Shown here in pieces: positions 1 to 12,119 of a stretch of 64,000 bases of DNA. Both the position numbers and the translations under genes were made by a program. Source of the DNA: Piromyces finnis (Eukaryota; Neocallimastigomycota; Neocallimastigomycetes; Neocallimastigales; Neocallimastigaceae); NCBI GenBank assembly GCA_002104945.1, contig MCFH01000034.1:496001-560000 (forward strand), read 5' to 3'. The notes beneath the pieces are model-generated. The model saw nothing but the letters and a program-made list of their open reading frames with translations, had not been told where the DNA came from and made no database searches. Numbering within the stretch: position 1 is the first letter of the stretch; every line of letters starts with the position of its first letter.

Positions 1-723
1 ATAGTGAATATATCTATAATGTGGTATTATTCAATATAAAATAATAATATTGTATCATATTCAAAATAGTATGTATGGTAGAAAAACAACATTTCATACA
101 AAACTCTATATATATAGGAAAATAGAAAATAGGAAATAAATAATCCTAATAAAAACTAATGAACACATGAAAAAGAAAAAAATAAAGAAAAGGAAAAAAA
201 AATCATTCCTTTAAAATAAATATCCTAAATGAAATTTAAAATTAACACTTATTTCTTTATTTATCATTATTATTTTATTTATATTTATATTTATATAATT
301 ATCAATTACTTTTTTTTTTAAAAAAAAAAAAGTAAGAATAAATATAAATACTATTATTTGATATTTGATATATATATATATCATATTTCTCACTTTTTTA
401 TATTTTTTAAAAAGATAGAAAAAAACAATAATAAAAATAATAATAAATAGACATAAAAAGCATGATAATTAAAAATAAATTATATTTTTTCATCTTGGCA
501 AATATATTTTTCATTCAAATAGCAATGTAAAAAGAAAATAAGCAATATATATATAATTTATATATAATTTTTTTTCATTATTATTTGTATAACACCTTTA
601 GATAAAGAAAAAGAGAAAATAAAAATAGATATATATAATTTGATAACTATATTAAATACTAATACCTATTTTTTTTTTTTTTTATTTTTTCTTTAAAACA
701 AAATAAAATTTTATGTATATAGA
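1..723. other. Intergenic / upstream region, AT-rich
   Basis: Almost pure A/T sequence with short poly-A and poly-T runs and (AT)n stretches. I see no tRNA-like block and no credible exon on either strand. A T-rich run at about 668-690 followed by an A-rich stretch immediately precedes the start codon of the gene at 724, as before several other genes in this window. It probably holds the promoter and 5' UTR of that gene, but no defined motif is visible. Confidence 0.6.
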
Positions 724-2039
724 ATGGAAGATATAAAAATATTAAGTTATAATATATTCCTAAGACCACCGCCAGTTCATGATAAACTCTCGGATTATAA
801 GGATGAAGTGAGTATACCTATATCGCCTAGTTATACACTGTCTCATTTAATATAATATAAAGTTGTATTTTTTTTAAAAAAAAAAATAGGATTCTAACAC
901 TGTATATACTCTTTTTAAAAATTATATTTACTCGGGATAAAATTAATAAATTAAAATATATATATTTCCAAACGAATAATTGTAAATCCTCGTTATCAAT
1001 AGAGAGTAAAATTAATTGGTGAAAAAGTTATTCCAAATTATGATATTATTGCTTTTGAAGAAGCCTTCGGAAGTCTTAATAAAAGAGTAATACAATCAAC
1101 CATTTAAAATCAATAAAAAGGATATATATATATATAAAAAAGAAAGAAGAGTAAAAGAAGAAAGGCTAAATCTATTTAAATTTTATTATAAATATATATA
1201 TATATATATATATAATTTAATAGAGAGAATCTTTAATACAATATGGTAAAGATAATGGTTTAAATTATCATTATTCCGATGCATCTCAATCTATTTGTAA
1301 TTTAAAAGTAGATGGTGGTTTACTATTTTTAAGTAAATATCCAATAGTTGAAAAAGACAAGATTGAATATCCAAGAGGTTGTCATAGTGATTGGTAAATA
1401 TTATTAAAAAAAAAAACCCTCTTAAATAATATCTTAAAAATAAATTATCATCATCATGAGGAGGAAGGGAGATAGATTTTGTACAGCATTAGATAGATCC
1501 ATGTTGACATGCATAAATAATGTGTGTGTTATACCTTGTATTTCAATCATATCAACTGTTTTAATTTGAATATCTATAAATTTTTTTTTTTTTTTACAAC
1601 TATAATCAATATAAAAAAAATTTTTTTTCAAACTTTTAAAATGTGTTCATTTTATAAATAGCTATATAAATAATATTAAATATAAATATTAATATATATA
1701 TTATTCTAATTATGTATATATAAAAGGCTTGCCATCAAAGGTTCTTTATATTTAAGATTAAAGGTTGGAAATGATAAGCATATTAATATTTTTTCCACTC
1801 ATTTACAAGCTTCTTATGATGAATACCCAACTCCAGATTCTAAATCAGTCAAGGTTAGAATGAAGCAAGCTCTTATCCTACATAAATTCATTTATCAACA
1901 TATGAAAAAACATGAAAATGAACCTTGCTTTGTTATGGGTGATTTTAATGTTGATGGTGTTCGACCACCAGAAGAAATTGAAAATAAAGGATGGTATACA
2001 GAAAAAGCAAATTTAAAGGATAAAAATTTAGTAAGTTTT

Positions 2040-2084
<45 letters not shown>

Positions 2085-2979
2085 TTTTCAAGAATAAAAT
2101 TCTTTTAAATAATTTTATTAATTTTATTCAATTTCTTTCTTTTATATATATACATTTTTAAACTTTTTTTTTTATTTTATATTATGATTATTCCTTTTTT
2201 TTTATTATTATCTATATTTTAATAATGTTTATATCTGTTATTCTATATTATAACAAATATTCTTATTATTTATATTTTAATAATGTTTATATCTATTATT
2301 CTATATTATAACAAATATTCTTATTATTTATATTTTAATAATGTTTATATCTATTATTCTATATTATAACAAATATTCTTATTATTTATATTTTAATAAT
2401 ATATATATATATCTGTTATTCTATATTATAACAAATATTCTTATTATTTATATTTTAACATACTCTATATTATTCTTTTATTAGGATGTTAATGCTCATA
2501 GTAATGAATACATTGCTTTAATTAATATTTTAAAGGGAGATTTGGATGCTGTACCAGATGAATATAAACCAGAAGATGTACCAGAAACCCCATTATTAGG
2601 TACAAATGAAATTAAACCTAGATTTAATATTCGTGATTTAATCTACGATTTCCAAAATCCAAATGTTCATCCAATTACCACCAGTAACTTTAGAGGAACG
2701 GATAAACTATTTGAAGAAAAATGTTTAGATTATATTTTTGAACTTACTCCCTACGAAGAAATTTGTTACAATCCTGATAATCGTGAGGAAGATTGTAAAA
2801 CCCCAATTAATAATGATATGCAACCAGATAAAACAGCAGTTGAAGAAGCCAATCCAATGTTAAATCCAAATAAACAATATAAAGTTTGTAGTGCAAAGGT
2901 TGAACCCTATGAAGTAGACAATCCAAACTTTAAATATCTATCGGATCATTTCTCCGTCACCACCACCATTGAATTATAA
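724..2979 (+). CDS. Neutral sphingomyelinase-like phosphodiesterase (EEP superfamily)
   Basis: Exons 724-807, 1003-1086, 1224-1393, 1727-2030, 2485-2979; every joined phase is consistent and gives 378 residues. The product is an endonuclease/exonuclease/phosphatase-fold enzyme. Seen: N-terminal ILSYNIFLRPPP (metal-binding Asn about residue 10), FEEAF with the metal-binding Glu about residues 46-50, STHLQA about 136-141, GDFNVD at 184-189 and the C-terminal SDHF at 367-370 carrying the catalytic Asp-His pair. The RPPP signature after the Asn and the length match the Mg2+-dependent sphingomyelinase/phospholipase C subgroup, which splits sphingolipid head groups. I see no signal peptide or membrane segment, so a cytosolic or membrane-peripheral enzyme is inferred. 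The substrate (sphingomyelin, inositol-phosphoceramide or another phosphodiester) cannot be told from sequence. The first ATG was taken because the conserved strand starts at residue 4. Intron 4 carries a 58-bp tandem repeat. Confidence 0.82.
2213..2461. repeat. 58-bp tandem repeat, four copies, in an intron
   Basis: The word TAACAAATATTCTTATTATT recurs at about 2251, 2309, 2367 and 2429. The spacing is 58, 58 and 62 bases, the last longer because an (AT)n run has expanded inside the unit. The copies are nearly identical outside that run. The array fills most of intron 4 of the sphingomyelinase-like gene and ends about 25 bases before its acceptor. Confidence 0.9.
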
Positions 2980-3042
2980 AAAAAATAATTCTTTTAATTT
3001 TTATTAAAAAAAAAACTATCATAAATCATAAATAGTATTTTA

Positions 3043-3084
<42 letters not shown>

Positions 3085-3870
3085 AACTAAACCTAATTAT
3101 TTATTATCAAAAACTATGAAATAAAAAAATAAAAACATTTTTTATTTAACTTTTAAAATAATTTAAATATTATAATGCTATAAACTTGATTTTTATATTA
3201 TTTTTTCTTTTGTTTCATTATAAACTAAAAAATGAATAATTCTATTTATATTGAAATAAAATAAATAATTTTTTTTTACAACCAAACTTTTATAATCTAT
3301 CATAATCTTTCAATAAATAGTTAATATTTTATTATTTGTTTGTTATTATTTATTAAAAATGAAAAAAAAAAAAGGTTGTCATTGTGAGTTTTCCATTCCA
3401 ATTTTATTATAAAAAAAGTGCACATCTCTAACTGCATTTTCTTTTTTAAAGAATTGAATTGATGTTGTGGCTTGATAATATGGCTTTATAAGGACCAGAA
3501 TATCTCACCACAAGAATTACAAATTCTTAGTTTACCATTTTTTAAAATAAAAATGGCTAAGTATTTTCATTTTTATTTATATATAATCTATTCTTTTTAA
3601 AAAAGTGGGTTTCATACCTTTCTTCCTTCCTTCCTTTTAATATTATGATTATGAGTTTTTTTAATATTCAATTATAATACTATTTCTTATTCAAATGATA
3701 AATGAAAAAAGAAAAAAGTTGGCCAATATATTATTAAAAAAAACCTTTTTTAAAAAATATTCATTTTAATCTTTTATTATTCACAAATACACACAAAGAA
3801 AAAGCTTTTATACCTACTAGGTTTTTAATCATTAAAACCATATCATTTAATTAATCATTTAATTAATCAT

Positions 3871-3957
<87 letters not shown>

Positions 3958-4106
3958 TTAATTCATTCATTTATTTATTTATTCATTTATTCATTTATTC
4001 ATTTATTTATTTATTTATTTATTCATTTTTTTATTTATTTATTTATTTATTTATTTATTCATTCATTCATTCATTTATTCATTTATTCATTCATTCATTC
4101 ATTCAT

Positions 4107-4149
<43 letters not shown>

Positions 4150-4844
4150 TTCATTTATTCATTTAGTTAGTTATTTTATAAATTCATATTCTTTCTTTAA
4201 AGTATCATTACAAAATATCAATATTTTTGATCTTTTATAAAAATATTGATTACTATTACTACTGCTATTGATTACTACTAAATACTGCTTATGATTATTG
4301 GTATTTTATCTTTTTATTATTGAATAGTTTTTTATTTTTAGATACCAACATTTTATAGATAAAATAAATTAATTCATTTCCCTTTTTTTTTATTTATTTA
4401 TTTATTCATTCATTCATTCATTTATTTATTATTTAATAAGAAAAAAAAAAAGATAAGAAATTATTTATATTTAAATTAAAAAAAAAAAAAGTATTTGATA
4501 AGAAAAAAAAAATTATTAAAAAAAAAAAAATTTAAAGCGGAGGATTTCCATAAAAACCAAAAAATAAAAAAAAAATAAAAAACCAAAAAAAAAAGTTTTT
4601 ATCTTTTTTTAAAAAAAAAAAAAAAAAGGTATAAATACAATATTAAAAGTTTGTTTTTTATTTAAAAAAGATAAAAAAAAAAAAAAATAAAAAAAATAAA
4701 AAAAAAACAAGAATTCTTTTTAAAAAAAAAAATAAAACAAAGAATAAAGCAATAAAAAAAAAAAAAAAAAAGAAAAAGAGAAAGAAAACATTTTAATTTT
4801 TGAAAAAGAAAAAAAAAATAATAATATAATAAATAGTAATAAAA
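2980..4844. other. Intergenic region between two same-strand genes
   Basis: About 1.9 kb of A/T-rich spacer with long homopolymer runs (for example poly-A at 3049-3082). The main content is the tetranucleotide array at 3868-4165 and a shorter related array at 4389-4428. No tRNA or exon is visible. The last 300 bases before the transporter start are strongly A-rich. Confidence 0.6.
3868..4165. repeat. (TTTA/TTCA)n tetranucleotide microsatellite
   Basis: About 300 bases of tandem TTTA units with interspersed TTCA variants that occur in runs themselves. A second block of the same type lies at about 4389-4428. The ordered variants suggest slippage after point mutation. Non-coding, between the sphingomyelinase-like and transporter genes. 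Confidence 0.95.
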
Positions 4845-6965
4845 ATGAATAATTCAACAGAACCAGTAATAACAATAACAACAAATAATAATAGTCATAC
4901 CAATGAAAGCAATGCCAAGGGAACTATCCTTTCTTCTGTTTTAGGTTTATCAAACACTTTAATAGGAACAGGAGTTTTATCGTAAATACTTTTATATATA
5001 TATTACTATCATAATACCTCTATATAACATTATCCTAGTTTTCTTTATTATTATAATATTTCTATAGCATGGTTTTTTTCTAAAAAAAAAAAATTAATAT
5101 TAATATATTATTTAATATTTATATATATATTAATATAGTTTACCTTTTACCTTGGCAAATACTGGTTTAACCGTTGGTATAATATTATTTATATTATCAG
5201 CTTATATCACTAAGGTATCCCTTTGCTTATTCATAGATACAGCAAAAATTATAGCACCTAATCGATTTGATATAAAAATATCTACTCTCTCAGAAATGAT
5301 AAATATGCCTAGATTTGGTATATTTACCAATATTGTTATTATATTGAATGGATTTGGTACAGCAACAAGTTTATTAATTGCTTCTAGTGACTTTATGCTT
5401 TCTTTATTTAAAAATTTATTAGCTGATGATTATACAGGAATTTTAATAAATAAACATTTCTGGATAACAAGTAAGCTTTTTTACTTTTCCTTTTTTTTTT
5501 ATAAAAAAATATATAGTTTAAACAATGATTTGCTTATTTTTTTTTTTAAAGAAAAATATATCTATATATATTAAAAAATTGTGAGATATGAAGATTAACT
5601 TTTTTTTTTTTTATTTCCTAGTGGTCATAATTATTATTATTCCAATTGTATTCAGAAAAACATTAGCTTCTTTAAAATTCTTTTCATTATTTTCAATTTT
5701 CTCAATTACTTATCTTACCATAGCAATTATTTATTCCTACTTTACATTATCGCATGAAGAACCATCAAAAATAGATATACCAAAAGATACACCTTTAGAT
5801 TCATCTACAACTGACCTTTCTCAAATCTTAAAAAAATTTATGGCTACCTCGATTATTGTTTTTGCTTATGGTTGTCAACAAAATATATTCCCATTATATT
5901 CAGAATTAAAACCTTCTTTAAGACCTTACATATCCAGTGTTATTTATAATGCTGTCTTTTTCAGTACTGTGGTTTATTTAATTATTGGATACTGTGGTTA
6001 TGCTACCTTTGGAAAAAATGTTCAAAGTAATATTTTAAATAATTATGATAATACCAATACCATTATCAATATTTCTCGTTTTGCCATGGCTATCTATTGT
6101 ACCTTTTCTTATTCCATTCAAATGCATCCATGCCGTGATTCAATTAAAAAAGAAATTATTTCTTTTAAAATTAGACATCAAAAAAATGACAGGGATATTC
6201 TTGATCAAGAATCAGACGAAAAAACAAAATTATTAATAGATCAAGAAAAAGAACAACAACTTAATTATGGCTCAATGGTAGGTGATTCCCCAGTATCAGA
6301 TGCAAGTTCCAGTCAAAATAATAATATTCAAAATAGTCTTTATGATAATAATGAGGAAGAGGATGAATTTGAAAGTCAATTAGATGCAAATGACGCTGAT
6401 GATGAAAGAAGTTGTGATAGTCACCAAATAAAACATATTAATATTGATATATTGGACAATATGGCTTGTCCTGTCAACTCAAATGATTCTACTATCAATA
6501 CCTATGATAATGAGAATTTATTTATATATATTACCATTGGATTATTACTTTCAAGTTACATTTTTGCTATGACTTGTGATGATTTTGGAAAGGTAAATTT
6601 AAAATATATATATGCATTTTTTATATAGAATGATAGAATGATTATTTAATAAGAAAAAAAAAAAAAAATAGTGTAGTTTTTAAGATAATGAATTTAAATA
6701 TATATGTATATATATATGTAATATATGTAATATTAATTAAAAAAATATATACATTTATTTGTTATATTATCTCCATATATCCGTATATTAGATATTAAGT
6801 TTAGTTGGTGCCTCATGTACAAGTATTTTAACTTTTATTGTACCAGGATATCTTTATGTAAAAATTACAAGAGGTTTCACCTATAAACGTTTTGAAGCAA
6901 TTACTTTAATTGTATTAGGTGTGATTGTTGCTGTTATAGGAACAATTGCTGCAATCAAACAATAA
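4845..6965 (+). CDS. Amino acid transporter, AAAP family (SLC38/Avt-like)
   Basis: Exons 4845-4981, 5139-5470, 5622-6592, 6792-6965; phases agree and give 537 residues. The product is a multi-pass membrane protein of the amino acid/auxin permease family. The first conserved segment reads VLGLSNTLIGTGVLSLPFTL (about residues 34-53), the family's typical Asn-Gly-rich TM1. About ten further hydrophobic segments follow, ending with a C-terminal TM close to the stop. Between the later helices lies a hydrophilic, Asp/Glu/Ser/Asn-rich loop of about 115 residues (336-452), longer than usual for the family and probably a regulatory cytosolic or lumenal loop. The family exchanges or symports neutral amino acids at the plasma membrane or the vacuole; which applies here cannot be decided from sequence. 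The exon 1/2 join falls inside the conserved TM1 motif, which supports it. Confidence 0.85.
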
Positions 6966-7813
6966 ATTGTTAAAAAAAAAAAAAAAACATTTATTTTAAT
7001 TTAATCATCATCAACCACCATTTTATTAACAAAATATTTTTTTTTTTTTTTGTATATAAATAATTATTAAAAAAAACCTCTTTTTATTTTTTTCTTATAT
7101 ATTATCCTAATTTTATATCCTATTACACCACCATTTCATTTTTTACTCTATAATATACATCATAATTTTATACTATTTCATTTTACCCACCTATATATCT
7201 TTATTTTTTTAATCCTTTTAAATACACCACTACTCTAATAATAATAATAATAATTTAATAATAATGATCATCATTATCTAATAATAATAATAATTATAAT
7301 CTTTAAAAACAACTATTAAATAATAATAAATTAAAATCATTATAAATAATTAATAATAATTCTTTTTCTTTTTTAATCCTAATAATAATAATAAATAAAT
7401 AAATAAATAAATAAATAATAATTCATATATCTATTAAAGCAAAATATATATATATATATATTGATCCCATTATTAATCCTATTATCTTTTTTTTTTTTTT
7501 TATCATTAAAAATAATATTCCTAGGATTCATGAATTAAAAAATGTTTGACTTTTTTATTTATTTATTTAATGGATTTTTACATCATTTACTTTTTTTTTT
7601 TTTTAATCTTTTTTAAAAAAAAAAAATAGTGATAAAAACTTTCTTTTTTTATATATATATATAAAAATAAAAATATAATAATAATAAAACTTTTTTTTTT
7701 TTATATCTATTTTTTTATCGTTTTGTTATCTATTTTATTTTATTTTATTGTTGAGATTTTTATCTTTTTTTTTTATTATTCTATTATCTGTATATATATA
7801 TATATATATATTT

Positions 7814-7844
<31 letters not shown>

Positions 7845-8146
7845 GGTTATTTACTAGAATGTGTATTATTTAGAGTATTGATTTTGTTTTTGTTTTTATT
7901 TTTGTTTTTTTAAATTTATTATTATTGCTTTTTTGATTTTCGTTTTTTTGATTTTCGTTTTTTTTTTTTTTTTATTTATTTATTTAAAAATAAACCGTTT
8001 TATAGATATTGAATCTACGGTGAAAAAAAATTTTTTTTTTTTCCTTTCCTTTCTTTCTATTTAATATAATAATAATAATAGAATAATAGTGTTTGGTGGT
8101 GGTTATTATTGCTTCTTTGTATGGGTTAAAAAATAAAAACTAAAAA
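6966..8146. other. Convergent intergenic region
   Basis: About 1.2 kb between the 3' ends of the transporter (+) and the Afi1-like gene (-). It consists of poly-T and poly-A runs, (TAA)n and (AT)n microsatellites (for example about 7239-7255, 7381-7420 and 7791-7811) and T-rich sequence. No exon, RNA gene or clear terminator structure is visible. Both transcripts must end here. Confidence 0.6.
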
Positions 8147-11100
8147 TTATTGATGATTAAATTTATTAATGGATTGTTGTTGCTTTTGTAAAATCTTTTG
8201 TATGACAGGATTTGAACTTTTGGGTGGAGCAATTTCAATCTTGGGAATTACTAGTTGTTCATCCTTTACTTCAGCTTCATAATCCGGAATAAGATGACTA
8301 TTGGATAATTCTCCTGTTGCTATGGATTGAACACCACTTTGACTACCGTATTGTCCAAAATGATGAATACCCATCTTATTCTCATCATCAGAATTATCTA
8401 TAGTGTCTTGTGTTGTGGCGGCGGCTTCTTTATCTTTGGCAGGTGTGGAAAAGGAGGATTCGGTGGAAAGGGTTAAGGAGGTCGTTTCTGATGCAAAACT
8501 TGAAAAGGTTTCATCTAAATAGGTGGTATTTTCATTTGTACCACTAGTATTTAATTTATCATTAGTATAGGCTCGACTATAACCTTCAATATACTCATCA
8601 TCCTCCACTAACGAATCATTTTGTATTTTCTTGTTGTCTTTATACTCTTTCTTTTTATGATTGAAAAACATAATATTACGGCTTAGATCTTCGGTATCAC
8701 CATATGGATGATTAAAACTATCTGAACGTTGATTAAATACAAGACCATTGTTTGGAGGTTTGGTGGAACTGGTGTTGAATAAAAGACTTGTGTCTAAATT
8801 GGTTTGTTTCAAAAAACTACCTTGACTTAAAAAGCTCGACTCTAATCCTGGACTCTTAATACCCGAAAGAATTTGATTATCCTCTGCTGGTTGACCTGAA
8901 GAATAGCTCATTTTGGATTGATCTAAACTTTCATCGAAATCCTGATCAACAGGATGACTAACGGTTAATTTATGAAGATTTAAACTAATGTCTCCAAAAT
9001 TACGACTATCCTCAGATACTTCTTTGGAAGAATTAGCATTGTAGAGATTAATAAGATCATCTTCTAAAATATCACAATATGGAATATCATTTCCTTGAAT
9101 GTGCTTATGAATACTATTTAATACTTCTTCTTCATCAGGATCATCCTTACCTATTAATTCGGATTCAATATCGGATTCAGAGGTTGAAGATATAATATTA
9201 TGATCGTCATTATCGGTGTTATCGTCATCATCATAAATCTTGTTTTGAACATTACTATTACTACGACTGCGACTGGATTTGTTAACACTATCATTTGACT
9301 TAATTATATTTTTATTACTATTACTTTTGGTACGACTCATGGATGAATGAGTAGAAAGAGGGGTATTGCCAGAACTTTTCTCTCTTTTTAAACCCACCTT
9401 ATTAATAACAATTGGACTTGGTGAAGAAAATGGAGATTGAGTACTATCGTGTGAAGAAATATTCTTCTTTGGTGAATAAGCTGAAGTATCATTTTCAACA
9501 GGTTTGGTCTTAATTTTAATTTTAATGTTATTACCATCTATTTGACGTGGAGGTACTGGTAAAGAATAATTATCAGAGAGAAGTTTTGCTGATAATGGAT
9601 TTGATGGCTTTCTTTGGGTAAGATGTGGTGAGATAGGATACCCTTTTATTGAAGGTTCAATAACATTACTTGATGTTTCATCATTAATTGTATTAACTGA
9701 GCGACGTCTTTCTGGTAAAAATAGAGAATTAGAACTATTAAAAAGTCCACTATTTCTACTTTGATTTGAAATGGCGTTTGGATTCGTATTCATATTAAAA
9801 TTATTAACACTATTATTTGTATTTAGTGTGCTTTGGTTTTCATTTGTATTAATAATACTATTATTCATAATAGATGCGGCGATATTATTATTGGGTTGAT
9901 TTTGTATTAATTCCTTTGGATAGGTTGAATCAGTACCAATAATAAACCAATTTCTTCCCCATCTCTTTTCAAATTTTTGAGCTGATTTTTCATAAGCTAA
10001 TTTAAAAAACGGATTTAAATGAGATAATATACGTGAACCAATCTAAACATATTAAAAAAAGAAAAAAGATTTATTTTTTTTTTTTTTTTTTTTGTAATTC
10101 ATATATAAAATAATATACATTAATTTATGAGGTTCGGGTAAACATTGATTCTGCTTAATATATATAAAAATACGTACCGGTGAATAATCAAGACGAACAA
10201 GAATCTTTGTACAATTAATTCTAATAGATTCAGAGGAATGAAGAAGGGATGAAGCAATTGGAAGTAAACCATCTTGATTATGAAGGAAATGAATTAATAA
10301 TTCAAGTACTTGTTCATCGGTTGTAATATTTTCAGCTAATGATTTTAATATGGTATTTAATTTTTCTGGGTGAATATATGGAACATTACGAAGGATATTT
10401 GCTTGTCTTCTTATATCAACATTTCTTACAGATTTTCTTAAAAGACTTTGATAAAAGTCCTGATAATATCAGTTACAATTATAATTAATATTGGGGGGAA
10501 GGAATGTTTTTAAAAGGAATTCATTGATATATAATTGCCAATAATAAATATTTCATAGGTATAATAAATTGAATTGATATGGATTTATTATATTAGCAAT
10601 AATAATAATAATAAATATTTCATCGGAATTTATTTGATATATATTAATAATAATAATAATAAATATTTCATCAAAATTTTTTTGATATGTATTAATAATA
10701 ATATTAAATATATTTAATTAGAATTTATTTGATATGTATTAATAATAATATTAAATATATTTAATTAGAATTTATTTGATATGTATTTATTATAATACTA
10801 GTGACAGTAATAACTATTTAAAAAGGATTTATATATATATATATATATTCTATTTTATTTCTATTATTAAAAAAAGAGTTATTCATCCTTACCTTTTTAT
10901 ATAATTCATAAGATTTTGTATTTCTCCATCCTTCAATTCTGTTGACATTATAAACAATTTCTCTACGTTTACTAATTTCATCGGTGAAAAATGCACCTAC
11001 ACCTAAATTATATTTATCATTTATATTTTCAGTGGTATAACCAATTTTAGTGTTGCCATAGACGATTTTTTCATATTCAGCAACAACTTCAATAAATCTT

Positions 11101-12066
11101 AATAAATATAATCTAAATCTTTCTCTGATATAATGTTCTCCGTATTTTTGTTGAATTAAATTCATAATCTATAATTAAAAATTTAAAATCAATAAATATG
11201 TACATTTAATTTTATTATTAGAGATTCTGATTCATCAAGCAATAGTAATAGTATTAATTAAATTTATAACGAAATGAATAGTTACATCATTCATGAATTC
11301 TTTATCAAAAGATGAAACTAATGAAGTATCCTTTTCGCCACTTGTAAATATATTGTTTACTAATGGTGGAGCTTTTTCAATATTTGGACTAATAGTAACT
11401 TTACCAGTGTTAATGTTGAATAAAACATCCCACCATTGTGGATGTTCTTCAAAGGCTGGATTGGTTACACCAGCAATAAAACCAGGTCTTATTATATAAA
11501 AATAAAAAATAAAAATACATATATTATCATTTAATACATTTATTATAATGCATTAAATATTTTATATAATTTCATATTATTAATAATAGCGATAATAATA
11601 TATAATATATATAGGGGCATGTTAAGTATCATAAATTCACTTACACTTTTAATAAATCATCTAAACCAGCTAAATTAGTATATGGGAAACATCTTTCCGA
11701 ATAACCTCTTAAAATACCACAGCTACCTAAAGCACATGCTGCTAATACAAAATTTGCAACTTCACCACTAGGTTTTAAATGACCTAAAAATAAAATTCTT
11801 TTTTGAGTTAAAAGCGCATTAATCAAAATAATAATTGAATTGGTTGGTACATTATTATCTAAATGTGGATGATGTTTTGATGGATAAGCTGAATTTCCAA
11901 ATGTTGATATTAATTGAATAACAGACAACTATTGTCATATTCATAATCATTACAATAATGATGACGATGATTATAAGGATAAATAATAATAATAGTAAAC
12001 AAATATGGTTAATTCATATAAATAGTTGTTGATAAAAATTTAATAATTAAAAAGTAGTTATGAAAA

Positions 12067-12119
<53 letters not shown>

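Noticed and set aside
3868-4165. Satellite or telomeric repeat
   Set aside because: It is a simple TTTA/TTCA tetranucleotide array with no higher-order unit and no telomere-like G-rich strand.
10818-10892. Extension of an Afi1-like exon into the following intron
   Set aside because: The open frame continues past a good gtaagg donor into poly-purine sequence; the next exon joins in phase from that donor.
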